Origin: Flavipsychrobacter sp964461535
GTDB lineage: Bacteria; Bacteroidota; Bacteroidia; Chitinophagales; Chitinophagaceae
Assembly (NCBI GenBank): GCA_964461535.1
Contig: CAYWUY010000110.1
Location: 1 to 7,223 of the forward strand
DNA length: 7,223 bases
Direction of reading: 5' to 3'
Shown: piece after piece, positions 1 to 7,080 of the stretch
Position numbering within the stretch: position 1 is the stretch's first letter
How the letters are laid out: each line of letters begins with the position of its first letter
The notes under the pieces: model-generated
Told to the model about the DNA's origin: nothing
The model's input: the letters and a program-made list of their open reading frames with translations, nothing else
Database searches by the model: none
Translations under genes and position numbers: made by a program

Positions 1-160
1 GAAACTCGTAAATTATATTTTAGAGCATTTCATAAACCCATAATTAGGTAATATTTATTTGTAAGGATATATAAATGTTAAAGCAATAGCTCTCAATTAA
101 GTAATAGTCAGTTTTCATTTTACTGTTTTATATAAGTAGGTATTTCTATGCCTCATAAAT

Positions 161-195
161 GCATAAAGCCCGGTTTAAATTTCCGGGCTTTATGC
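161..195 (-). terminator. Hairpin terminator downstream of ribH
   Basis: A perfect 13-bp inverted repeat (GCATAAAGCCCGG at 161-173 and CCGGGCTTTATGC at 183-195) encloses a 9-nt AT-only loop. It starts 17 nt beyond the ribH stop codon, the usual place for an intrinsic terminator. The GC core flanked by AAAG/CTTT is typical. The run of T after the stem is weak on both strands, so termination is inferred from position and stem quality. The symmetrical stem could also stop transcription entering from the left on the plus strand. Confidence 0.75.
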
Positions 196-212
196 AAAAG
201 GTTACTATAATA

Positions 213-713
213 TTATTTCCAGGTTTTTCTACTGTTGGCTATCATTTTCAAAGCTGTTATTGCAGCTTCTTCTCCTTTATGTCCGTGTATGCCTCCCAAT
301 CTCTCCCAAGCTTGCGCTTCAGTGTCTAATGTTAGTACTCCAAATATTATTGGAATATCCATAGTTAAGTTTAGCTGTAATATGCCATTAGTTACTGCTT
401 GAGATACATATTCAAAATGTGGTGTTCCTCCTCGTATTACTGCGCCAAATGCTATTATCGCTTCTGGTTTTTCATAGCTGTTTTCAAAGCAGTTCCATAG
501 CTGCCTACAGCCAAATGGAATTTCAAAGCTGCCGGGTACTCTTAGTGTTTTTAGGTTAGTAGCTCCATATTGTTTCAGTATCTGTTCACAACCCTTTATT
601 TGTTCAGCTACTATCGCCTCATTCCATTCGGTGCACACTAGGGCTATTTTAGCATCTTTTAGCTCTTTAAGTAGGTTAGTATCTAGTAGGCTACCATTAG
701 TAACACTTGCCAT
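213..713 (-). CDS. ribH: 6,7-dimethyl-8-ribityllumazine synthase
   Basis: Lumazine synthase performs the penultimate step of riboflavin synthesis in the cytoplasm. It condenses 5-amino-6-ribitylamino-uracil with 3,4-dihydroxy-2-butanone 4-phosphate, and its subunits assemble into pentamers or 60-mer shells. The 166-residue length is normal for the family. Family landmarks are all present: the aromatic-Asn pair W30-N31 that contacts the pyrimidine, VPGSFEIP (59-66), GAVIRGGTPHFEYV (90-103) with the catalytic-type H99, GVLT (125-128), and R138 and K146 in the phosphate-binding region. The ending HGHKGEEAA (143-151) has His at 145 where most homologues have Asn (NKG). The ATG at 713 gives a normal N-terminal extension. 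It lies 15 nt after the stop of the upstream glycoside hydrolase gene, so the two are probably cotranscribed. No other rib gene and no FMN riboswitch is visible here. Identification is secure. Confidence 0.97.
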   Translation of the reverse strand: MASVTNGSLLDTNLLKELKDAKIALVCTEWNEAIVAEQIKGCEQILKQYGATNLKTLRVPGSFEIPFGCRQLWNCFENSYEKPEAIIAFGAVIRGGTPHFEYVSQAVTNGILQLNLTMDIPIIFGVLTLDTEAQAWERLGGIHGHKGEEAAITALKMIANSRKTWK

Positions 714-728
714 GATTGTCTTTTTTTA

Positions 729-2222
729 TTATTTATTACTGCTTACGCTATTACTCATTTTACTTTCATTCCAGGTTCTATCTAGGGCTGTTACTACATA
801 AGTATAGTTTTTGCCTGCTCTAGCTTCACGGTCGGTATATTCAGTTGCTTGGGTTAATTCTATTATATGGCTATTGTTTTGTGTATTTATAGGCTCTCCT
901 AAAGCAAATCTATAAACTGCATATTTTATAGGTTCTTTACTTGGGTTAAAGTGTTGCCAATGTAAAGTAGTTGATGAATGCTCTGCAGTTAGCTGAAGTT
1001 GAGGAGCAGCAGGTGGTAAGCTATCTATCCATTTCATTGTAGGTGGAAAAGCTATTGGCTTGTTTAGTTGTTTTACACTGTCTATTATAGGTATGCGTGT
1101 TTTGTTAAAACAAGAAGCACTGTAAAAGCAAAAGCCTGTTTCTGTATATTTTCTTATTTCTTTTATTTGGCTGGTTAGTTCCTCTGTAGTTCTCCAACAC
1201 CCTGTTGGGTTTTCGCTCATTCGGTAAACGCCAAGCCCGTAATACATATGTCTGTTATGGCTATGAGCGTTCCACCAAGGCAGCAATTTGTTAAATGCTC
1301 CAGCCTTATGATTGCGCTCCCAATAAAGTTGTGGCATTAAATAATCTACCCATCCCTTCTGTATCCATAATATAACATCAGAGTATAAGTCATAATAACA
1401 AGTTTGACCTGCTCTACTATCAGAGCCCTCCGGATCTTGTGACTCATTTTTCCATACCCCAAAAGGACTAATACCAAACTTTATGTATGGCTTAATGTTT
1501 TTTATACTGGTGTTAAGTAATGTTACAAACCTATTTACATTGTCTCTACGCCAGTCATCTCTACTCATTCCATCATTGTAGGTACTGAAGCTTTTATTAT
1601 CTCCAAAATTAACACCGGCTATTCTGTAGGGGTAAAAGTAATCGTCCAGATGAACCCCATCTATATCATATCGTTTTACTACATCAGTAATAACGCTTAT
1701 AACATATTCTCTTGCTGCGGGTATACCGGGGTCAATATATGATTTCCCCCCATAGCTAATTATCCACTCTGGGTGAGTTTTAGTAACATGGTTGTTGGGG
1801 TTAGGGTTGTTTTTACTATCTACCAATGCTCTAAACGGATTAAACCAAGCATGGAATTCCATATTGCGTTTATGGGTTTCTTCAACCATAAATATGAGTG
1901 GGTCGTAATAAGGGAAGGGGGCTACTCCCTGCCTGCCTGTTAAATAATGACTCCAGGGTTCAAGTTTACTCGCATATAAAGCATCACTAGCAGGTCTTAT
2001 TTGTACCATCACAGCATTACATCCCAATGCTTTCAGTTCTTCTAGCCTTTGTATAAATTGCTGCTGCTGTTCTATTGCGGGCAGGCCTTGTTTGGTAGGC
2101 CAGTCAATGTTTGCTACTGTAGCTATCCAAGCAGCCCTAAGTTCTCTTTTGGGTGCTGTTTGTTGTGCCATAGCACTTGTTAATAGTATAGTAGCAAGTA
2201 TAGTTGTGAAAATGTAACGCAT
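729..2222 (-). CDS. Exported GHL10-family glycoside hydrolase (former DUF187) with C-terminal Fn3-like domain
   Basis: This 497-residue protein has a clear signal peptide (MRYIFTTILATILLTSAMA, cleavage near A19-Q20), so it acts outside the cytoplasm. Residues 26 to about 390 match the glycosyl hydrolase-like 10 (GHL10) TIM barrel in order: the opening ELRAAWIATVANIDWP (27-42), the strand around VMVQIRPASDALY (71-83), FHAWFNPFRA (123-132), IDPGIPAAREYV (163-174), the acidic signature DGVHLDDYFYPY (188-199), FGISPFGVW (249-257) and VDYLMPQLYWE (292-302). Residues about 403-495 look like a fibronectin type III-like beta domain (APQLQLTAEHSSTTLHW, then YAVYRF, then YTYVVTALDRTWNES). In this family, E. 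coli DigH (YddW) cleaves glycan strands of denuded peptidoglycan, so an envelope role is plausible, but the substrate here is inferred. The catalytic acids likely include the D193-D194 region. It follows the cytochrome gene by 81 nt and precedes ribH by 15 nt. No T9SS tail or lipobox is seen. Confidence 0.9.
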   Translation of the reverse strand: MRYIFTTILATILLTSAMAQQTAPKRELRAAWIATVANIDWPTKQGLPAIEQQQQFIQRLEELKALGCNAVMVQIRPASDALYASKLEPWSHYLTGRQGVAPFPYYDPLIFMVEETHKRNMEFHAWFNPFRALVDSKNNPNPNNHVTKTHPEWIISYGGKSYIDPGIPAAREYVISVITDVVKRYDIDGVHLDDYFYPYRIAGVNFGDNKSFSTYNDGMSRDDWRRDNVNRFVTLLNTSIKNIKPYIKFGISPFGVWKNESQDPEGSDSRAGQTCYYDLYSDVILWIQKGWVDYLMPQLYWERNHKAGAFNKLLPWWNAHSHNRHMYYGLGVYRMSENPTGCWRTTEELTSQIKEIRKYTETGFCFYSASCFNKTRIPIIDSVKQLNKPIAFPPTMKWIDSLPPAAPQLQLTAEHSSTTLHWQHFNPSKEPIKYAVYRFALGEPINTQNNSHIIELTQATEYTDREARAGKNYTYVVTALDRTWNESKMSNSVSSNK

Positions 2223-2303
2223 AGTTATTATGGCTGCAAATTAGTGGAATTGCAGCAATTTGTACTCTAGATACTTAATTTCAATAAAAATGAGAATAGC
2301 TTT

Positions 2304-4268
2304 TTAACTGCCTTTAGCAAGGTCTGCAAGCATCATTTTAGCTTGTTCATTTTTAGGATGTTTTTTTAGCAAATGTTCTAAACATTTCGCAGCATCATTA
2401 TTTCTATTACTATTATGATACCATACAGCTAAGTTTATTAGATTTTGCTCATAGTCAGGGTCTAGCATTTGTGCGTAAAGTAGTCGGTCGTATGCCATCG
2501 TAGCATTACCTTGTTGCATATATAAATAGCCCAAGTTAGTATTAGCGCTAATGTGGTTAGGGTTTTCTTGTATTATCTTCTGAAATACCTGAAATGCTTT
2601 TTGTTCTTGACCTAGCATTAATAGGCATATACCATATTTATTTTCAAAGTCTAGTGAATTAGGTAGTATTGATACGCATTTTTCATACCACGGTAAGGCT
2701 TTTTCAGGCATGTTTTGTTCCACATAAGATTCTCCGACTCTATAGCAAGCCCATGCATCTTTCATTTTTGATGGATCTAGTTGAGATGCGTATCCAATAA
2801 CTTTTGGGTAGTCTTTCTTTAAAAAGTAGGCTCTGATAAAGTCTTTATTTTGTTTTTCTTCTTGCTCGCGTTTAGATTCTTTATTTAAATGGTAAATAGC
2901 AGAATCTAATAGGGCATCAGAGGGGGTGTATCGTTCATAAAACTCCATGAAGCTTCTTGCATAAGTTATAGCGTCTGGGTTGTCATTATTATAAGATTTC
3001 ATCCCCAAAAAGGCTGTAATCTTTTTTACCTCTTCTTTATTGGCAGGGTTCTTACGTATATAATGGTCTGTAACTGCTACGTGTGGTATATCTATACTTC
3101 CATTATGTGGCATGTGGCAAGTAATGCAGTCATTATTTTTAGCTAACCTTACGTTTTCACTAGCACTGCATTTCTGTTGATTTTTTTGTCCATGACAGCT
3201 ATTGCATGCAGTTATATATTGTTCTCTTGGTGTGAATTTTACACTTACATGTGGATTGTGGCAAGTAATGCAGCTCATTTTTCCTGATTGCACAAAACAG
3301 TCACTTTTTTTCATGCGCTCAACATGTGAGGCCATTATCATTTTATCTTGTGCCCCGTCATACTGCGGCATAAATACATTCATTACCTCTGATAACTTCA
3401 TGCCGGGATGAAAATCATAAAAGGATTTTCCGTCATTTAATACTGCTATGCCTTGTAAATGACAACGCTGGCATACATTATTTTGCAATTCTGTGCTTAG
3501 TCTCCTAGGGTTAACTATACTATAGTCAGGTTCTTTTGATGTATCAATTATTTTTCCGGCCATTTTTTCATTCACATGAAGACTTCCCGGTCCATGACAG
3601 CGCTCGCAATCTATACCATGTGCAACTCTAGTGTACTTATTTTCGCTATTGGCATCAAATTCAGGATACCCATTATGACAACTCATACACTCTAGTTGTA
3701 TCATCCGGTTAAACCTACTATTGGCACCTTTTTCAAAACCGGGTGCTAGATCCCACTGATGTTTTTGAGTATAGAATGTAATAGGTGCTTGATATAAATA
3801 TCCATTTATATTAAATATGTGAGAGTTTGTATGTTGACCAGAACCTACAATATAATCTATTTTTTGCTCGCGTTTGTGTATAGTATCTTTTCCAGATAGT
3901 CTAAATTCTTTAATATATAAGTCGTCTCCCTTCCAGAACGGTTTATAGTAAAAGTCATTAGCAGTATCATATACCAATGCATGTGCTGCACTAAAATCTG
4001 CTGCTGATTTACTTTTGCTAGCCACATCAAATGACTGACCCATGCCGGTTTTTATAAATGTGTTGTATACCTCAGCATGGCAGCCTCTACAGGTCTCCAT
4101 GCCTACGTAGTGTGCACTGGTATCGTATACGTTTCTCCAGGGTGAACTTGGGTGCTCTGTGTCGGATGTGTCATCTACAGATTTAGGACTGGTACAAAAT
4201 AAAGAGGGTAGGGTGACTGTAACAATACACGCCAATATTAATAGATATCTTATGTGTTTAGTGCGCAT
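2304..4268 (-). CDS. Exported heptahaem c-type cytochrome with C-terminal TPR domain
   Basis: I count seven CxxCH haem c motifs in this 654-residue protein, at C60, C194, C221, C266, C333, C355 and C381. Conserved His residues outside them (H146, H150, H231, H315, H340, H388, H396, H402) could be distal haem ligands. The fragments CRGCHAEVYNTFIKTGMGQSF, IDCERCHGPGSLH, CFVQSGKMSCITCHNPH and CITCHMPHNG with a later VTDHYI fit the cytochrome c554-like multihaem/TPR proteins known from several phyla. Residues about 504-640 form four 34-residue TPR units (for example PEKALPWYEKCVSILPN). The N-terminus is a signal peptide ending near LPSLFC (20-25). C25 might be lipidated, but F at -1 is atypical of a lipobox. 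The ATG at 4268 is chosen over a TTG one codon upstream (4271), which would only add a residue. A periplasmic electron-transfer or redox role is inferred; the donor, acceptor and substrate are unknown. It is divergent from pckA and heads a possible operon with the hydrolase and ribH. Confidence 0.92.
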   Translation of the reverse strand: MRTKHIRYLLILACIVTVTLPSLFCTSPKSVDDTSDTEHPSSPWRNVYDTSAHYVGMETCRGCHAEVYNTFIKTGMGQSFDVASKSKSAADFSAAHALVYDTANDFYYKPFWKGDDLYIKEFRLSGKDTIHKREQKIDYIVGSGQHTNSHIFNINGYLYQAPITFYTQKHQWDLAPGFEKGANSRFNRMIQLECMSCHNGYPEFDANSENKYTRVAHGIDCERCHGPGSLHVNEKMAGKIIDTSKEPDYSIVNPRRLSTELQNNVCQRCHLQGIAVLNDGKSFYDFHPGMKLSEVMNVFMPQYDGAQDKMIMASHVERMKKSDCFVQSGKMSCITCHNPHVSVKFTPREQYITACNSCHGQKNQQKCSASENVRLAKNNDCITCHMPHNGSIDIPHVAVTDHYIRKNPANKEEVKKITAFLGMKSYNNDNPDAITYARSFMEFYERYTPSDALLDSAIYHLNKESKREQEEKQNKDFIRAYFLKKDYPKVIGYASQLDPSKMKDAWACYRVGESYVEQNMPEKALPWYEKCVSILPNSLDFENKYGICLLMLGQEQKAFQVFQKIIQENPNHISANTNLGYLYMQQGNATMAYDRLLYAQMLDPDYEQNLINLAVWYHNSNRNNDAAKCLEHLLKKHPKNEQAKMMLADLAKGS

Positions 4269-4273
4269 CAAAT

Positions 4274-4281
4274 CAAAATTA
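4274..4281 (-). promoter_or_regulatory. Possible -7 promoter element for the cytochrome gene
   Basis: On the minus strand this reads TAATTTTG, a full match to the Bacteroidota -7 consensus TAnnTTTG. It ends only five bases before the ATG at 4268, so it would start a leaderless or nearly leaderless message. I see no clear -33 TTTG. In an AT-rich intergenic region a chance match is quite possible. Confidence 0.3.
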
Positions 4282-4423
4282 AACCAAATCGGCTATCAAG
4301 AATCAGAGATACTATAATTATGTTTAATGGGGTAATTTATAGATGTATATACATGGCGTTTGTTTATCAACACTATGTTACCAAAATAATGATGTTTATT
4401 AGTGCATTATATTCTTAAAGTAT

Positions 4424-4431
4424 TATTTTTG
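4424..4431 (+). promoter_or_regulatory. Probable -7 promoter element of pckA
   Basis: TATTTTTG matches the Bacteroidota primary sigma factor -7 consensus TAnnTTTG. It lies 34 nt before the pckA ATG, which would give a 5' leader of roughly 25-30 nt. That leader is A-rich and has no Shine-Dalgarno sequence, as is normal for the phylum. A -33 box is not convincing; the closest is TTAG at 4399-4402, 21 nt upstream. Confidence 0.5.
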
Positions 4432-4465
4432 TGCTCTGTTTTATACTCTTAAAAAAGAAAAATTT

Positions 4466-6079
4466 ATGCAGGAATTAGGTAAAAAGAACGCATCATTTAG
4501 CCTTTCTCAAGTAGGTTTGAATGTTGGCGTTGCACACTGGAATCTCTCTCCCGAAGAGTTAGTGAAGAAAACCTTGGACCTAGGCCAGGGAGTATTGAAT
4601 GACACTGGCGCTCTTTGTGTGAGTACAGGTAAATTTACCGGCCGTTCTCCTAAAGACAAGTTTACAGTTAAAGATGCAATTACTCAAGACAGTGTAGACT
4701 GGGGTGATGTAAACATTCCTTTTGCTCCTGATGCTTTTGATAAACTTTACGATAAAGTTTGTGCATACTTAGAGGGTAAGGAAGTATGGGTGCGTGATGC
4801 ATATGCATGTGCTGACCCTGCTTATCGTTTGAATATCAGAGTAGTAAACGAAACCCCTTGGGCTAATTTATTCTGCAACGATTTATTCTTACGTCCTTCT
4901 GCATCTGAGATCGAAGCTCAAAATCATGATTGGTTAATTCTCCAAGCTCCTGGTTTCCAAGCTGATCCGGCTGTAGATGGAACTCGTCAAGCTAACTTTA
5001 CCATAGTTAACTTCACTAGAAAAGTGATTTTAATTGGTGGTTCTGGTTACACAGGTGAAATGAAGAAAGGTATTTTCGGAGTATTAAACTTCGTATTACC
5101 TCACAACCATGGTGTGTTAAGCATGCACTGCTCTGCCAACGAAGGTAAAAATGGCGATGTTGCATTATTCTTCGGTTTAAGCGGAACTGGAAAAACTACT
5201 TTAAGTGCTGATCCTGAACGCGCATTAATAGGTGATGACGAGCATGGTTGGGCTAATAATTCAGTATTCAACTTTGAAGGTGGTTGTTACGCTAAGTGCA
5301 TCGATTTGAGCGAAGAAAAAGAGCCTCAAATCTATGGTGCTATTAAAGGTGGTTCTTTGTTAGAAAATATCAAGTTCTTCGAAGGTACTAACAAAGTAAA
5401 CTATGCTGATGGTAGTGTTACTGAAAATACTCGTGCGGCATATCCAATAGACTTTATTAGCAATGCTAAAGAGCCTTCTTATGGTGGTCAACCACAAAAT
5501 ATTTTCTTCTTAACGTGTGATGCATTTGGTATCCTACCTCCAATATCTAAGTTAACTAAAGCGCAAGCTATGTACCATTTCATTAGTGGATATACAGCTA
5601 AAGTTGCTGGTACTGAGGTTGGTGTTACTGAGCCACAAACTACATTCTCTGCATGTTTCGGTCGTGTTTTCTTACCATTACACCCAACAAAGTATGCTGA
5701 GTTGTTAGGTAAAAAACTAGACGATGACAAAAATGTAAACGTTTGGTTGATTAACACCGGATGGAGCGGCGGTGCTTATGGTACTGGTAGCCGTATGAAA
5801 TTAAGCTACACACGTGCTATGATTACAGCAGCAATGAAAGGTGAATTGAATAATGCTGAGTATGTTGCTCATCCTGTATTTGGAGTTTTAATGCCAACAG
5901 CCGTACCTAACGTGCCATCTGAGATATTAATACCACGTAATACATGGGCAGATAAAGAAGCGTATGATAAAAAAGCAAATGAATTAGCTGGTTTATTTGT
6001 TAAAAACTTTGAAAAGTATGCTTCTGCAGCAAATGAAGAAATTCGTTCTGCAGCTCCAAAAGTTATGCAAAACGCATAG
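4466..6079 (+). CDS. pckA: Phosphoenolpyruvate carboxykinase (ATP)
   Basis: ATP-dependent PEPCK (EC 4.1.1.49) interconverts oxaloacetate plus ATP with PEP, CO2 and ADP in the cytoplasm. It serves gluconeogenesis, or CO2 fixation during fermentation. The protein is full length at 537 residues (E. coli has 540). Key sites are intact: the substrate loop TGRSPKDKF with R60; K200-K201 in GEMKKG and H221 in SMHCSANEG, the expected metal and substrate ligands; the P-loop GLSGTGKTT (237-245) with K243; the kinase-2 motif GDDEHGW (256-262) with D257-D258; R323 in NTRAAYP; and TEPQTTFSACFG (388-399). The P-loop form and GDDEHGW mark the ATP rather than the GTP family. Arginine is encoded by CGT in 11 of 14 cases, unlike the AGA/AGG-richer gene that follows, which suggests high expression. 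It is transcribed divergently from the cytochrome gene and ends at a strong hairpin. Identification is secure. Confidence 0.98.
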   Translation: MQELGKKNASFSLSQVGLNVGVAHWNLSPEELVKKTLDLGQGVLNDTGALCVSTGKFTGRSPKDKFTVKDAITQDSVDWGDVNIPFAPDAFDKLYDKVCAYLEGKEVWVRDAYACADPAYRLNIRVVNETPWANLFCNDLFLRPSASEIEAQNHDWLILQAPGFQADPAVDGTRQANFTIVNFTRKVILIGGSGYTGEMKKGIFGVLNFVLPHNHGVLSMHCSANEGKNGDVALFFGLSGTGKTTLSADPERALIGDDEHGWANNSVFNFEGGCYAKCIDLSEEKEPQIYGAIKGGSLLENIKFFEGTNKVNYADGSVTENTRAAYPIDFISNAKEPSYGGQPQNIFFLTCDAFGILPPISKLTKAQAMYHFISGYTAKVAGTEVGVTEPQTTFSACFGRVFLPLHPTKYAELLGKKLDDDKNVNVWLINTGWSGGAYGTGSRMKLSYTRAMITAAMKGELNNAEYVAHPVFGVLMPTAVPNVPSEILIPRNTWADKEAYDKKANELAGLFVKNFEKYASAANEEIRSAAPKVMQNA

Positions 6080-6101
6080 TTATTTGTTGATTTATATTGA
6101 G

Positions 6102-6140
6102 AAAAATAGCAACAATCTAATATTGTTGCTATTTTTGTTT
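6102..6140 (+). terminator. Intrinsic terminator of pckA
   Basis: A perfect 15-bp inverted repeat (AAAAATAGCAACAAT at 6102-6116 and ATTGTTGCTATTTTT at 6122-6136) has a 5-nt loop CTAAT and runs into a T-rich tail (TTTTTGTTTTT). It begins 22 nt past the pckA stop. Despite the AT-rich stem, the length, perfect pairing and T-tail make it a convincing terminator. It separates pckA from the next gene. Confidence 0.88.
6130..6137 (+). promoter_or_regulatory. Possible -7 element of the DNRLRE gene inside the terminator arm
   Basis: TATTTTTG matches TAnnTTTG and is identical to the candidate element before pckA. It is formed by the end of the right stem arm and its T-tail, 17 nt before the ATG at 6155. 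A transcript would have about a 10-nt leader. There is no -33 TTTG at the right spacing, so the match may be a by-product of the terminator. Confidence 0.25.
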
Positions 6141-6154
6141 TTAAATTAATAACT

Positions 6155-7066
6155 ATGAAAAAAATCTTAATCACTTTTTGCTTGTTAATTTCAACTTTTC
6201 AAGCCACGCACGCACAAGCTGTTTATAATAAAACAATAAGGTGTAATACATCAAATTCATTGGCTACTTATGTTATAAGTACGGGAGAGCCCTGTGGATT
6301 AACAAATGCTAGAGATATGATTATTGCAAATTGGACTAGTATGGGGGATAATTATATATGGCGTCAGTATTTAAAGTTTGATCTAACTTCTATTCCGTCT
6401 TCTGCAATAATTGATTCTGCATTTATTTCCCTGTTTGCAGATACCCTTTCTACTTCTGGCTATACAGGAAGTCCAACATATGGTAGCGGAAATGAATCTA
6501 AAATATACAGATTGACACAATCTTGGGATACAACTTCCTTAGTATGGTCAAATCAGCCTACATATACTACCACTGATTTTGTAACGTTATCACAGAGTAT
6601 ATCTACTCGTCAAGATTACATTAATGTAAATATAACTAATATTGTAAGAGGTATGGCTAGTGCAGATGGGAATTTTGGAATTATGATGAAACATAAAACT
6701 GAAGGTGTTTCATATAATTCAATGATATTCTATTCTCCATCTTATTACAATATAGACTCTACTAAAGTTCCGACTATATATATTAAGTACCATTTCCCTA
6801 CAGTGGTACAGGAGATATCTAATATTGATGTTGAGGTTTATCCGAATCCGGTTAATAGTGATTATATAAGTATAAATATTCTAAAAAAGCTATCTGATGA
6901 AGTTACTTTTGTTCTTTCAGATGTTACTGGTAAGCAAGTAGCACTACCATTTTCTTCTAATGAAACTAGTTTAAAAATTCCACGTGGCAATATTTCAAAA
7001 GGGATTTATGTTTTGAAAGTTCATTCAGGAAATGAAATAAAAAATATTTTATTAAACTTTGAATAA
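6155..7066 (+). CDS. Secreted DNRLRE-domain protein with T9SS type A sorting domain
   Basis: This 303-residue protein begins with a signal peptide (MKKILITFCLLISTFQATHA, cleavage before Q21). Residues about 24-213 resemble the DNRLRE beta-sandwich found in surface proteins: the YLKFDLTSIPSSAIIDSAFISLF block (72-94), SKIYRLTQSWDTTSLVWSNQPTY (115-137), INVNITNIVRGM (156-167) and a closing PTIYIKYHF (206-214). Residues about 222-303 are a T9SS type A C-terminal sorting domain (Por_Secre_tail): VEVYPNPV (226-233), LSDVTGKQV (254-262) and SKGIYVLKVHSG (281-292). The protein is therefore expected to cross the outer membrane by type IX secretion, be trimmed of its tail, and be attached to the surface or released. 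There is no recognisable catalytic domain, so a structural, adhesive or matrix role is an inference. It is separated from pckA by a terminator and probably has its own promoter. Confidence 0.88.
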   Translation: MKKILITFCLLISTFQATHAQAVYNKTIRCNTSNSLATYVISTGEPCGLTNARDMIIANWTSMGDNYIWRQYLKFDLTSIPSSAIIDSAFISLFADTLSTSGYTGSPTYGSGNESKIYRLTQSWDTTSLVWSNQPTYTTTDFVTLSQSISTRQDYINVNITNIVRGMASADGNFGIMMKHKTEGVSYNSMIFYSPSYYNIDSTKVPTIYIKYHFPTVVQEISNIDVEVYPNPVNSDYISINILKKLSDEVTFVLSDVTGKQVALPFSSNETSLKIPRGNISKGIYVLKVHSGNEIKNILLNFE

Positions 7067-7080
7067 TTAATGTAATACGG

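Noticed and set aside
1..51. Plus-strand open stretch ending in TAA at 49-51 at the window edge, perhaps the 3' end of a gene
   Set aside because: Two plus frames are open for 40-50 nt by chance in AT-rich DNA, neither peptide is recognisable, and the window gives no upstream sequence to judge it.
2233..2256. Inverted repeat GCTGCAA/TTGCAGC in the leader of the hydrolase gene, a possible terminator or regulatory hairpin
   Set aside because: It is only 7 bp with a 10-nt loop and no T-tract, and this length occurs readily by chance. It is not strong enough to call or to split the operon.
3202..3411. Plus-strand open frame within the cytochrome gene
   Set aside because: It lies entirely antisense to the haem-binding part of the cytochrome, and its protein has no recognisable motif.
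4269..4271. TTG as start codon of the cytochrome gene
   Set aside because: It adds a single residue before a normal ATG at 4266-4268, and the signal peptide reads naturally from that ATG.
5869..6174. Minus-strand open frame over the end of pckA and the intergenic hairpin
   Set aside because: It is antisense to conserved pckA codons, spans the terminator and overlaps the next gene's start. Its protein has no recognisable domain.
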